Below are positions 26,564 through 34,668 of a stretch of 64,000 nt of DNA, in pieces. The stretch is from positions 1 to 64,000 of the forward strand of contig NZ_LUHG01000045.1 in assembly GCF_001623405.1 (NCBI RefSeq), read 5' to 3'. How positions within the stretch are numbered: the first letter of the stretch is position 1; the number at the start of each line of letters is the position of its first letter. The DNA is from Hydrotalea flava (lineage in GTDB: Bacteria; Bacteroidota; Bacteroidia; Chitinophagales; Chitinophagaceae). The position numbers and the translations under genes were made by a program. Under the pieces are notes generated by a model. The model saw only the letters and a list, made by a program, of their open reading frames with translations, did no database searches and was not told the origin of the DNA.

Positions 26564-28471
26564 TCAACTCTTCCCAAACATGCGGTCTAAATATTCTTCT
26601 TTAAACTCTAAAAAAGTAGGGCTGCCGTTAACGGTATAATTGGGCGTTTCACACTGCAATAAATCGTGGATGAGTTGTTGCATTTCTTTTTGCCCCAATG
26701 GTTTCCCGGCTTTAATGGCCTGCTGGCGACACATACAGCGTACTAATTTTTCGCGTTTGCTGAATTTAATATCACTGCTAAAATGTTTAAACTGTTCAAT
26801 TAGTAATTCAATGGCTCTTTTTTCATTGCCTTGCAACACATCGGCAGGTGTACCTTGTATTACAAATGTATGGTTGCCAAATGCTTCTAACTGAAATCCT
26901 ATTTTCGATAATTCGGGCAATAAATCAGTTAACAATGCTGCATCGGCAGCAGATAATTCAACTGTGGATGGGAATAAACTTTTTTGTGCGGCTACGGGTT
27001 TTAGGTGCAAGGCAGCCTGGTATTTTTCATACAATACCCGTTCATGTGCCAATTGCTGGTGTAGTAACACAAAGCCGCTGGTGGTAGGGGTAATAATATA
27101 AGTTTGGTGCAGTTGCAACAATGGCGCATCGGGCAGTAAAGTAAATGCCGTTTTCTTTTCCTCAGCCGGCTGCCACAACGGTGCAGCTACACCTATTGTT
27201 TCCGGTGCTTCAGTATCGGCAGGTTTTTCAAAAAAAGAACGCCAGCTTTTTAATTCAGTACTATTGTTTTTCTCAATAAAATGTGCCTGATTTTTTTGTG
27301 TGAAGGTTTGATAGAGTTGCGAGGCTTGCGTTTGTTCTTTTTGTACAGATGTCATGGGCCGACTAACGGCATCCAATTGCTGTATATCGGCATTCAGCGT
27401 AAAATCTAATGACGGGGCAATACTAAACTGTGCCAGCGCATGTTTTACAGCCGCCTGTACAAATGCGTAAATAATTTTTTCGTCTTCAAATTTAATTTCC
27501 TGCTTGGTGGGGTGTACATTAATGTCTACCTGCGAGGGGTCAACATCTATATACAACACATAAGTAGGATAACTGTCTTTGGCTATTAAACTATCAAATG
27601 CTGTGCTAACGGCATGGTTCAGGTAAGGGCTTTTAATAAAGCGGTTATTCACAAAAAAGTATTGGTCGCCCCTGGTTTTTTTAGCACTTTCCGGTTTTCC
27701 CACAAAGCCGTATACGTTCATGTAGTCGGTTTCTTCTTTTACCGAAACCAATTTGGCATTGTACTGGTTGCCCAATACCTGTACAATTCTTTGTTTCAGC
27801 GAGCCGGCTTCTAAATGAAAAACTTCCTGACCATTATGGTTCAGGCTAAAAAATATTTGTGGAAAGGCCATGGCTACCCTGATAAATTCATCAATCACAT
27901 GGCGCATTTCAGCCGCATTGCTTTTCAAAAAATTTCTGCGGGCCGGCACATTAAAAAACAAATTCTTCATGCTAATGCTGGTACCCGGTGCACAGGCGCA
28001 GGGTTCTTGCTGCAATACCTTACTGTTTTCAATCAGCAAATAAGTGCCAAAATCGTTTTCGGCCTGCCGGGTTTTTATTTCCACTTGTGCCACTGCAGCA
28101 ATAGAGGCCAATGCTTCGCCCCTAAAGCCCATGGTTTTAATGCGAAACAAATCATCAATGGCTTTTATTTTACTGGTAGCATGCCGTTCAAAAGCCATAC
28201 GGGCATCGGTTTCGCTCATACCACTGCCATTGTCAATTACCTGTATTAAACTTTTACCGGCATCGTTTACAATTAATTGAATTTTGGTGGCACCTGCATC
28301 CACTGCATTCTCCAACAATTCTTTTACGGCACTGCCCGGCCTTTGTATTACTTCGCCTGCTGCTATCTGGTTGGCTATATTATCTGGTAATAATTGTATA
28401 AAATCGCTCACTGCACTGCTTTGTTTAGAAGCTGTAAAAATAAAGTTTATTCGGCTACCCTGCTGCATCAT
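26564..28471 (-). CDS. mutL: DNA mismatch repair protein MutL
   Basis: Links MutS recognition to downstream repair. 635 residues from the ATG at 28471. The usual MutL start corresponds to Val21 (a GTG at 28411, VSDFIQLLPDNIANQIAAGEV), so the true protein may be 615 residues. The N-terminal GHKL ATPase is intact: NAVDAG (55-60), DNGSGM (80-85), RHATSK (96-101) and GFRGEAL (115-121). A linker (about 350-440) leads to the C-terminal dimerisation domain. There the endonuclease motif DQHA(X)2E(X)4E reads HQQLAHERVLYE (471-482), and the region where CPHGRP is expected reads NYTVNGSPTF (611-620); MCRQQAIKAG is kept. Nicking activity is therefore doubtful. Confidence 0.93.
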   Translation of the reverse strand: MMQQGSRINFIFTASKQSSAVSDFIQLLPDNIANQIAAGEVIQRPGSAVKELLENAVDAGATKIQLIVNDAGKSLIQVIDNGSGMSETDARMAFERHATSKIKAIDDLFRIKTMGFRGEALASIAAVAQVEIKTRQAENDFGTYLLIENSKVLQQEPCACAPGTSISMKNLFFNVPARRNFLKSNAAEMRHVIDEFIRVAMAFPQIFFSLNHNGQEVFHLEAGSLKQRIVQVLGNQYNAKLVSVKEETDYMNVYGFVGKPESAKKTRGDQYFFVNNRFIKSPYLNHAVSTAFDSLIAKDSYPTYVLYIDVDPSQVDINVHPTKQEIKFEDEKIIYAFVQAAVKHALAQFSIAPSLDFTLNADIQQLDAVSRPMTSVQKEQTQASQLYQTFTQKNQAHFIEKNNSTELKSWRSFFEKPADTEAPETIGVAAPLWQPAEEKKTAFTLLPDAPLLQLHQTYIITPTTSGFVLLHQQLAHERVLYEKYQAALHLKPVAAQKSLFPSTVELSAADAALLTDLLPELSKIGFQLEAFGNHTFVIQGTPADVLQGNEKRAIELLIEQFKHFSSDIKFSKREKLVRCMCRQQAIKAGKPLGQKEMQQLIHDLLQCETPNYTVNGSPTFLEFKEEYLDRMFGKS

Positions 28472-28476
28472 TCTTG

Positions 28477-28484
28477 TACCTTTG
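28477..28484 (+). promoter_or_regulatory. Candidate -7 promoter box for the M3 peptidase gene
   Basis: TACCTTTG matches TAnnTTTG exactly, in the gap between divergent mutL and the M3 peptidase. Predicted leader about 70 bases. No clear -33 TTTG at the usual spacing. Confidence 0.35.
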
Positions 28485-28561
28485 TACCCCTTTTACAGGT
28501 AAACATGTTTTACCATTGAATGGAACCATGATTTTTTAGTGAAAATTAAAACAAATAACAC

Positions 28562-30292
28562 ATGCAGGAAACCATGATTGCCAGTGCAAATATTGAGAAA
28601 TTACCCCGCCATTTTTTACCGGCAGATTTTACCGTAACCACCTGGGAAGCGCTGGAACCTTATTTTTTGAATTTGAAAGAAAGGCCTATTAACAGTGTAG
28701 CCGAGTTGGAAGACTGGTTGCGGGATATGAGTGAACTGGAAGCCGTAGTAAGTGAAGATGCCTGCTGGCGGCAGATTAAAATGACCTGCGATACCGCCAA
28801 TCCGGCATTGGAAGCGGCATACAATTTCTTTGTAATGGAAATTCAGCCTAAAATTCAACCCTATGCCGATGCATTGAATAAAAAATTTGTGGCATCGCCT
28901 TACTTGAAGGAGTTAGACCCGCAGATGTATTTTACCTATATCCGTTCTGTTAAAAAAAATATTGAATTGTTTCGGGAAGTAAATATTCCCATTCAGGCCG
29001 AATTAGGCGTATTGCAACAACAATATGGGGTAATAGCCGGAAAAATGACGGTGGAAGTGGAAGGCCGGGAGTATACCTTGCAGCAGGCGGCACAGTTTTT
29101 AGAAAGCAGCGACAGAACATTGCGGGAATCGGTATATCGCAAAATTCAGGAACGGCGTTTGCAGGATAAAGATGCCATGGATGCTTTGTATACCCAGCTC
29201 ATTCAAAAACGCCATCAGGTGGCATTGAATGCGGGTTTTGCCAATTACCGCGATTATAAATTTGTAGAAATGGGGAGGTTTGATTACACCAAAGAAGATT
29301 GCTTTCAGTTTCATGAAGCTGTAAAACTGCACGTATTACCAATTGTTAATAAAATTTATGAAAAGAAAAGGGAGAAATTAGGATTAGATACCCTGCGCCC
29401 CTGGGATACGGAAGCAGAACCGGCCGGATCAGAACCCCTGAGTCCCTTTAAAACCGGGAAGGAATTGTTGGAAAAATCGGTTACTTGTTTTCGGCAAATG
29501 AATCCCTTTTTTGCAGATTGTTTATTGAAGATGGATGAACTGCATCACTTTGATTTGGAAAGCCGGAAAGGCAAAGCTCCCGGTGGGTATAATTGTCCGT
29601 TGGCCGAAAGCGGTGCTCCTTTTATTTTTATGAATGCAGCCGGACAAATGAGTGATGTTACCACCATGGTACACGAAGGTGGCCATGCCATTCATTCTTT
29701 TTTAGCACACCACTTGCCGCTTTCTGCCTTTAAAGAATATCCGATGGAGATAGCCGAGGTAGCCAGTATGAGCATGGAACTGTTTTCTATGAGCTATTGG
29801 GATGCATTCTTTAACAATAGCACCGATTTAAAAAGAGCAAAAGAGCATCAGTTAGAACGCACCATTACCATCTTTCCCTGGATTGCCATTATTGATAAAT
29901 TTCAGCATTGGGTATATGAAAACCCACAACATACGGTTGCAGAACGTACCGAAAACTGGATGCGGATTTTAAAGGAGTTTTCTACCGATGCCATTGATTA
30001 TACCGGTTTAGATGCCTACCGTGCCATTGGCTGGCAACGACAATTGCATTTATTTGAAGTGCCATTTTATTATATTGAATATGGCATAGCCCAACTGGGT
30101 GCCATTGGTTTATGGATGCAATACATTCAAAACCCGCAACAGGCTTTAGAAAATTATATGCATGCTTTAAGTTTGGGGGGCACCAAAACCCTGCCCGAGC
30201 TGTATGCAGCGGCAGGCTTACAGTTTAATTTGTCACCGGCTCACATTAAAACATTAATGGAATTTGTAGATGCACAAATGGAGGCATTGTAA
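28562..30292 (+). CDS. M3-family oligoendopeptidase (PepF-like)
   Basis: Cytoplasmic zinc peptidase cutting short peptides. 576 residues, close to the family's usual 560-600, with no signal peptide. The zinc motif HEGGHAIHSF (HExxH) is followed about 25 residues on by EIAEVASMSMELF, supplying the third zinc ligand glutamate. The N-terminal helical lobe and the C-terminal GIAQLGAIGLW..YIQNPQQALENY region are typical of oligoendopeptidase F-type proteins. It is a single-gene transcript bounded by a promoter-like box upstream and a strong terminator downstream. Confidence 0.9.
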   Translation: MQETMIASANIEKLPRHFLPADFTVTTWEALEPYFLNLKERPINSVAELEDWLRDMSELEAVVSEDACWRQIKMTCDTANPALEAAYNFFVMEIQPKIQPYADALNKKFVASPYLKELDPQMYFTYIRSVKKNIELFREVNIPIQAELGVLQQQYGVIAGKMTVEVEGREYTLQQAAQFLESSDRTLRESVYRKIQERRLQDKDAMDALYTQLIQKRHQVALNAGFANYRDYKFVEMGRFDYTKEDCFQFHEAVKLHVLPIVNKIYEKKREKLGLDTLRPWDTEAEPAGSEPLSPFKTGKELLEKSVTCFRQMNPFFADCLLKMDELHHFDLESRKGKAPGGYNCPLAESGAPFIFMNAAGQMSDVTTMVHEGGHAIHSFLAHHLPLSAFKEYPMEIAEVASMSMELFSMSYWDAFFNNSTDLKRAKEHQLERTITIFPWIAIIDKFQHWVYENPQHTVAERTENWMRILKEFSTDAIDYTGLDAYRAIGWQRQLHLFEVPFYYIEYGIAQLGAIGLWMQYIQNPQQALENYMHALSLGGTKTLPELYAAAGLQFNLSPAHIKTLMEFVDAQMEAL

Positions 30293-30322
30293 ACAAAACC
30301 ATTTAACCGGAATGCCCAAATA

Positions 30323-30357
30323 AAAAAGAGGCAATGCTATAAGCGCTGCCTCTTTTT
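30323..30357. terminator. Bidirectional intrinsic terminator
   Basis: AAAAAGAGGCA and TGCCTCTTTTT form a perfect 11-bp stem with a 13-base loop. It has T-runs on both strands and lies between the convergent M3 peptidase and ricT-like genes, so it can stop both. Confidence 0.88.
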
Positions 30358-30374
30358 GTTGTTTCCTCTTTTAA

Positions 30375-31679
30375 TTACAAAGGCTTTTCACCCGATGTTT
30401 GCTCATTGTTTGCACTTCTTTTTGGGGTATTGGGTTTACTAACGGGCCTGCTTTGCTGTTGTGGCCGGTTTTTGTTATTGTTGTTTCGGTTCCTGTTATT
30501 ATTATTTCGGTTTCTGTTTTCATTGTTATTCAGTGGACGCTGCTCATTATTGCGGCCATCGCGGCGTTGCTCGGGTTTGTTACGCTGATTGTTTTTTTCT
30601 AAGCTCTTTAGGGTAATTTGTCCTACCACATCTACAAACTGTGGTTCAATTAATTTGGGTTTGCCGCTCACTACATCTACCGGTTCCAGATCATCCGGAC
30701 GAATATTTTGTGCGTTCATGCGTTTAATTTCTTTAACGCGTTCAATGGTTAACGGATAGTGCTTGCTGCCGCCTTCCATCATATACCACATCAAATTCTT
30801 AAAAATATCTTTTTTAATTAAAAAAGCATTGCCTTTGGTGGTTTGTAATATATCAGCATTGTCGGGAAAATGTTGCAGGGCATCTAAATAGGTATCTAAC
30901 TCATAATTCAAACAACATTTTAAACGGCCACACTGCCCGCTTAATTTGGTTTGATTAATCGATAAATTTTGGTAACGGGCTGCGGTAGTGTTTACACTTT
31001 TAAAATCTTGTAACCAGGTGCTACAGCACAGTTCGCGGCCACAACTGCCAATGCCACCCACTTTGGCTGCCTCTTGTCGTATGCCAATCTGCCGCATTTC
31101 TACTTTCAGTTTAAACTCTGCGGCAAATAATTTAATCAATTCTCTAAAGTCAACACGATCTTCGGCAGTATAAAAAAAGGTAGCTTTTTTACCATCTGCC
31201 TGAATTTCTACTTCACTTAACTTCATTTGTAAATTCAGTTGGCGGGCCAGTTCACGGCTACGGGCCTGTACACCGGGTTCGCGTTCTTTACTTATGAAAA
31301 AGCTTTCCAAATCGCGGTCGGTACTGCGGCGTAATATTTTTTTCATCTCTGGGTTAAATTCGTCAACCCCTTTTTTCTTCATTTGTAAGCGTACCAATTC
31401 GCCGGTTAGGCTTACTTCGCCTACATCAAAACCCGAAACACCTTCTAAGGTAACATAATCACCTTTTTCAAAATAATGCAGGGTGGTATTTCTAAAAAAT
31501 TCTTTTCTGCTGCCTTGTTTAAAACTCACCTCTACTACTTTGCAATCGCTCTCGGGATCGGTAAGGGGTAAATTGCGCAGCCAGTCGTGTACATTTAACC
31601 GGTTACAACCGCCGGTACTGCATCCGCCATTGCTTTTGCAACCGCCCGGTTTTTTGGTGCCGCATGATCCACATCCCAT
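30375..31679 (-). CDS. ricT: PSP1-domain protein, RicT/YaaT-like
   Basis: 434 residues. A short Cys/Gly-rich N-terminus (seven Cys in the first 25 residues, MGCGSCGTKKPGGCKSNGG) precedes the PSP1 domain (about 90-290) with the family's cysteine cluster SCGRELCCSTWL and QCGRLKCCLNYE. The C-terminal 80 residues are a low-complexity Asn/Arg-rich tail. In Bacillus, RicT is part of the iron-sulfur RicA/F/T complex that affects RNase Y and development. Bacteroidetes homologues are uncharacterised as far as I know. It lies downstream of holB in the same orientation, the same neighbourhood as yaaT-holB in Bacillus, though separated here by 307 bp. Confidence 0.8.
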   Translation of the reverse strand: MGCGSCGTKKPGGCKSNGGCSTGGCNRLNVHDWLRNLPLTDPESDCKVVEVSFKQGSRKEFFRNTTLHYFEKGDYVTLEGVSGFDVGEVSLTGELVRLQMKKKGVDEFNPEMKKILRRSTDRDLESFFISKEREPGVQARSRELARQLNLQMKLSEVEIQADGKKATFFYTAEDRVDFRELIKLFAAEFKLKVEMRQIGIRQEAAKVGGIGSCGRELCCSTWLQDFKSVNTTAARYQNLSINQTKLSGQCGRLKCCLNYELDTYLDALQHFPDNADILQTTKGNAFLIKKDIFKNLMWYMMEGGSKHYPLTIERVKEIKRMNAQNIRPDDLEPVDVVSGKPKLIEPQFVDVVGQITLKSLEKNNQRNKPEQRRDGRNNEQRPLNNNENRNRNNNNRNRNNNNKNRPQQQSRPVSKPNTPKRSANNEQTSGEKPL

Positions 31680-31986
31680 TGTATCTAAAAATTTAATCGT
31701 TCAACTAAAAAAAATACCGGTGTAGAATGTGGTAATGGAAGGGTATGAGGCGGGCAGTGGTACCTTGTTCAGCGCCTGTTGTGTCACTCACTTCAACGTT
31801 CAGAACAGTTGTGAACTATGGCGTTTTATAACACCGTGTATGCTTTTGAAAAATATATGGATACATCAATTGCATCAGGTACAAATTCCGTTATGCCCCT
31901 GCTAATCTGGTAAAAGATTTTGGGGACGCAACCCTACATTCCATTTTCTACAAACTCAAAAATAGGGAATTTATTGCCATTACCGT
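31680..31986. other. 307-bp intergenic region between holB and the ricT-like gene
   Basis: No ORF of more than a few dozen codons and no tRNA-like structure. It contains copy 2 of the dispersed repeat. The remainder is unremarkable AT-rich sequence in which I see no clear promoter. Confidence 0.5.
31773..31801. repeat. Dispersed intergenic repeat, copy 2
   Basis: CGCCTGTTGTGTCACTCA (31773-31790) is identical to 6591-6608, and the next 11 bases differ by three. Here it continues into GTTCA (31798-31802), a nine-base spacer and TGAAC, a short inverted repeat. Both copies lie in intergenic space. Confidence 0.5.
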
Positions 31987-33186
31987 TTAAACATGTAAGG
32001 TTACTTTGTTTTGTATAATGTATTGCAGTTTAATGGTGAGGGTCATGAACAACATTTTTGCGTTGGCATTGCGTTCAATATAATAAATGGCATTGTCTAA
32101 CTCCTCAACTATAGCCTGTTGTTGGGTTACAGAGGCAATTTTATTGAGGCGTTGGGCAAAATCGCTTTCGGCAGGCAGGCAATTAGCTGCTTCAGTACCC
32201 AATAGTCGAATATGCAGACTTTGTTCTAATAAATGAATAAAATAGCGTAAAAACTGTTTTTGTTTTTCACGGCCCGTTTTGGCCATTTCATCAATAAACT
32301 TCATTTGGGCGGCAGGGCCGGCTTTTAAGGAAGCATTCAGCCATTCTCGCAGTAAACTCTGCCAGTCGGACGATGCATGTTGAATCATTTGGAGGGCTTC
32401 CCGGTAATTACCGCCACATACCCCTGCAATTTGGGCAGCTGTATCGGCCGGTAATTGTGCTCTTTTCATCAAAGCAGTTTCAATATCCTGTTTTTCTATC
32501 AGCGGCACCCGAATTACCTGACAACGACTAACCAGCGTGGGTAAAACCCCTTCCTCCTGTTCGGCCACCAATATAAATAGGGTATTGGCAGGTGGTTCTT
32601 CAATCAGTTTTAGTAGTTTATTGCCTTCTTTCCCCAGGTATTCCGGCATCCATAGCACCAATATTTTATATGCGCTTTCAAAGCTTTTTAGGTTTAGTTT
32701 GCGCATAATATCGTTACACTCTTCTGCAGTAATATTACCTTGTTTATTCTCCGCCCCAATAAATTGAAGCCAATCATACACATTGCCATAAGGGTATTGC
32801 CGTACAAATTCTTTCCAGTCTTGAAAATAATCGGTACTAACGGGTTTATCGCCACTTTTTCTGGGAATAACGGGATAGGAAAAATGCAAATCGGGATGCA
32901 TAAACTGCGCCGCTCTGGTAAAATTAGGCATCCCACTCATGGCTTCTGGGCTAATAAAACCTGGTTTTTCTGCAGCCGGTTCCGGTTCGCCAAATAGTGC
33001 GTGGCGAATGTTTTGCTGTTTGCCGGGCTGGCAAACCATCCACTGGGCAAATGCAATGGCAAGTGGTAGGGCACCGCTACCTTCTTTCCCAATCAGCAAT
33101 AAGGCATGCCCCAATCGGTTTTGCTGCACCATTGCTACCAATTGCTGTTTCAATGCGTTTTGTCCAATAACATCCTTTAGTTCCAT
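31987..33186 (-). CDS. holB: DNA polymerase III delta' subunit
   Basis: Clamp-loader subunit of the replicative polymerase. 399 residues beginning MELKDVIGQNALKQQLVAMV, the AAA+ start of delta'/gamma proteins. The P-loop is degenerate: GKEGSGALPLA lacks the lysine, in keeping with delta' subunits that do not hydrolyse ATP. The SRC motif is present (LVSRCQVIRV), and EEPPANTLFILV matches the family region before it. A C-terminal helical domain follows. Insertions after residue 60 make it longer than the E. coli protein. A strong terminator upstream separates it from the glutathione peroxidase gene. Confidence 0.88.
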   Translation of the reverse strand: MELKDVIGQNALKQQLVAMVQQNRLGHALLLIGKEGSGALPLAIAFAQWMVCQPGKQQNIRHALFGEPEPAAEKPGFISPEAMSGMPNFTRAAQFMHPDLHFSYPVIPRKSGDKPVSTDYFQDWKEFVRQYPYGNVYDWLQFIGAENKQGNITAEECNDIMRKLNLKSFESAYKILVLWMPEYLGKEGNKLLKLIEEPPANTLFILVAEQEEGVLPTLVSRCQVIRVPLIEKQDIETALMKRAQLPADTAAQIAGVCGGNYREALQMIQHASSDWQSLLREWLNASLKAGPAAQMKFIDEMAKTGREKQKQFLRYFIHLLEQSLHIRLLGTEAANCLPAESDFAQRLNKIASVTQQQAIVEELDNAIYYIERNANAKMLFMTLTIKLQYIIQNKVTLHV

Positions 33187-33200
33187 GATGGGTACAAAAT

Positions 33201-33233
33201 AAAAGGAAGATGTGGTATAAACATCTTCCTTTT
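33201..33233 (-). terminator. Intrinsic terminator after the glutathione peroxidase gene
   Basis: AAAAGGAAGATG and CATCTTCCTTTT form a perfect 12-bp stem with a nine-base loop. On the minus strand the hairpin ends in TTTT followed by ATTTTG, 21 bases after the peroxidase stop and just before holB. Confidence 0.82.
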
Positions 33234-33254
33234 CAAAAAATCTTTATGCACTTA

Positions 33255-33791
33255 CTAATTCAGGTACTTTAAAATTTCAGGGCTATCTGGCGTAACAGTA
33301 CTGGGGAAATAAGCCAATAATTTACCGTGTTCATCAATTAAAAACTTGTTGAAGTTCCAGGTAATGGTGGCGTCTAAAACACCGTTTTCAGATTTATTGC
33401 ACAACCATTTGTACACGGGAGAGATGTTGGGGCCCTTTACATCAATTTTTTCAGCTAAAGGGAAAGTAACACCGTAATTTTTTTTGCAGAATTGTACAAT
33501 TTCGGCACTGCCGCCGGGCTCCTGACCGCCAAACTGGTTACAGGGAAAACCTACAATCACTAATTTATCCTTGTATTTTTCATACAATTTTTCTAATGCC
33601 TCATATTGAGGGGTAAAACCGCATTTAGAGGCCGTGTTTACCACTAAAATTTTTTTGCCTTCATATTTGGCAAACTCAATGGTACCCACATTAATAGAAG
33701 GTACTTTAAACTGATAAATGGTGTTGTTGCTTTTCTTGGTAGTAAAAGAGGTTAATGCAACAATGGCTACAATGGTTAAAAAATACTTCAT
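33255..33791 (-). CDS. Glutathione peroxidase family protein (cysteine type)
   Basis: Reduces peroxides, probably with thioredoxin rather than glutathione. 178 residues: an N-terminal hydrophobic segment (MKYFLTIVAIVALTSFT) suggests export to the periplasm, then the thioredoxin-like fold with peroxidatic Cys57 (NTASKCGFT), FPCNQFGGQEP (82-92) supplying the catalytic glutamine, and WNFNKFLID with Trp145/Asn146. Cysteine replaces selenocysteine, as usual in bacteria. It is single-cistron or at the end of the radA-comF transcript (95 bp gap) and has its own terminator. Confidence 0.9.
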   Translation of the reverse strand: MKYFLTIVAIVALTSFTTKKSNNTIYQFKVPSINVGTIEFAKYEGKKILVVNTASKCGFTPQYEALEKLYEKYKDKLVIVGFPCNQFGGQEPGGSAEIVQFCKKNYGVTFPLAEKIDVKGPNISPVYKWLCNKSENGVLDATITWNFNKFLIDEHGKLLAYFPSTVTPDSPEILKYLN

Positions 33792-33886
33792 GTGCTTTAT
33801 TTTTTTGGTGTGATGATGATAGGTGTTTTATGTGGTTGAAGTTAGTAACAAATGATGGGGAATAAAGTTTAATTTTTGAATAAAGG

Positions 33887-34591
33887 TTATAAAATTGTAT
33901 AAGCCACGGTTGCAATACGAACAGAAGCTACCGGAACTGATAGTAGTACCGCAGAGCAGGCTTCTAAAGTGGCACCGGTAGTAATTACATCATCTACCAG
34001 CAAAACATGTTGGTGTTGTAAAACTTCGGGAAGCAATACGGTAAATGCATCTTCCATATTTTGCCAGCGTTCTGATCGGTTTTTTTGGGTTTGTGTTTGG
34101 GTATGCTTAGCTCTTGTAATTGCATTGGTTACCAAAGGTTTATGTACAATACTGCTGATGCCCTGCCCAATGCATGCAGCCTGATTATAGCCTCTCAACT
34201 TTTCTTTTTTGGGATGCAGCGGCAATGGAACAATGATATCTATTGGCTGAAAACGGTTGCTTGTAGCAAGTTGGCTGCCAACCTGTTCGCCCAGCCAGAT
34301 GCCCAATTTTTGATGCCCTTTATATTTTAATTGAAACAACAAATGCTGTAACAGCGAATGTTTAGTAAAATAAAATGCAGCAGCTGCCGCAGCAACGGGA
34401 ACCCTGCCGTAAAAAGATTGTTCTACCGGATTATCGGGAGCGGAAAAAAAACCGGTTGTAGGTAATTGTAAGAAACAATGCGGACAAAGTAATACATCGT
34501 CGCTTAATATATCTGTACCGCAACCCTCGCAAAGGTGCGGAAAGAAAAGCCGGGAAAAGCTGTGCCAGTAATTTTGTATAGATTGCATCAT
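33887..34591 (-). CDS. ComF-family phosphoribosyltransferase-like protein
   Basis: 234 residues. The N-terminal zinc ribbon (CEGCGTDILSDDVLLCPHC) and the C-terminal phosphoribosyltransferase motif (VLLVDDVITTGATL) define ComF-like proteins, linked to DNA uptake in competent bacteria and of less certain role elsewhere. The middle carries KEKLRGYNQAACIGQGIS, another family block. It is downstream of radA in the same orientation. Confidence 0.88.
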   Translation of the reverse strand: MMQSIQNYWHSFSRLFFPHLCEGCGTDILSDDVLLCPHCFLQLPTTGFFSAPDNPVEQSFYGRVPVAAAAAAFYFTKHSLLQHLLFQLKYKGHQKLGIWLGEQVGSQLATSNRFQPIDIIVPLPLHPKKEKLRGYNQAACIGQGISSIVHKPLVTNAITRAKHTQTQTQKNRSERWQNMEDAFTVLLPEVLQHQHVLLVDDVITTGATLEACSAVLLSVPVASVRIATVAYTIL

Positions 34592-34668
34592 AACCTAAAA
34601 ATAAAACACATACAATGTATCGCGTATTTATTTTTTAAACAGGCAGTAGCAAAGCGAGGTTTTCATTT

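Noticed and set aside
27815-28249. Plus-strand ORF of 144 codons inside mutL
   Set aside because: Lies antisense to the MutL ATPase domain, whose motifs are all readable on the other strand.
30440-30600. Microrepeat-like stretch of TTATTGTT/TTTCGGTT units, considered as a repeat array
   Set aside because: It encodes the Asn/Arg-rich tail of the RicT-like protein; the periodicity is codon-level low complexity, not a CRISPR or satellite.
31606-31679. Cys-rich start of the RicT-like protein as a separate metallothionein-like gene
   Set aside because: The frame runs without interruption into the PSP1 domain; it is an N-terminal extension.
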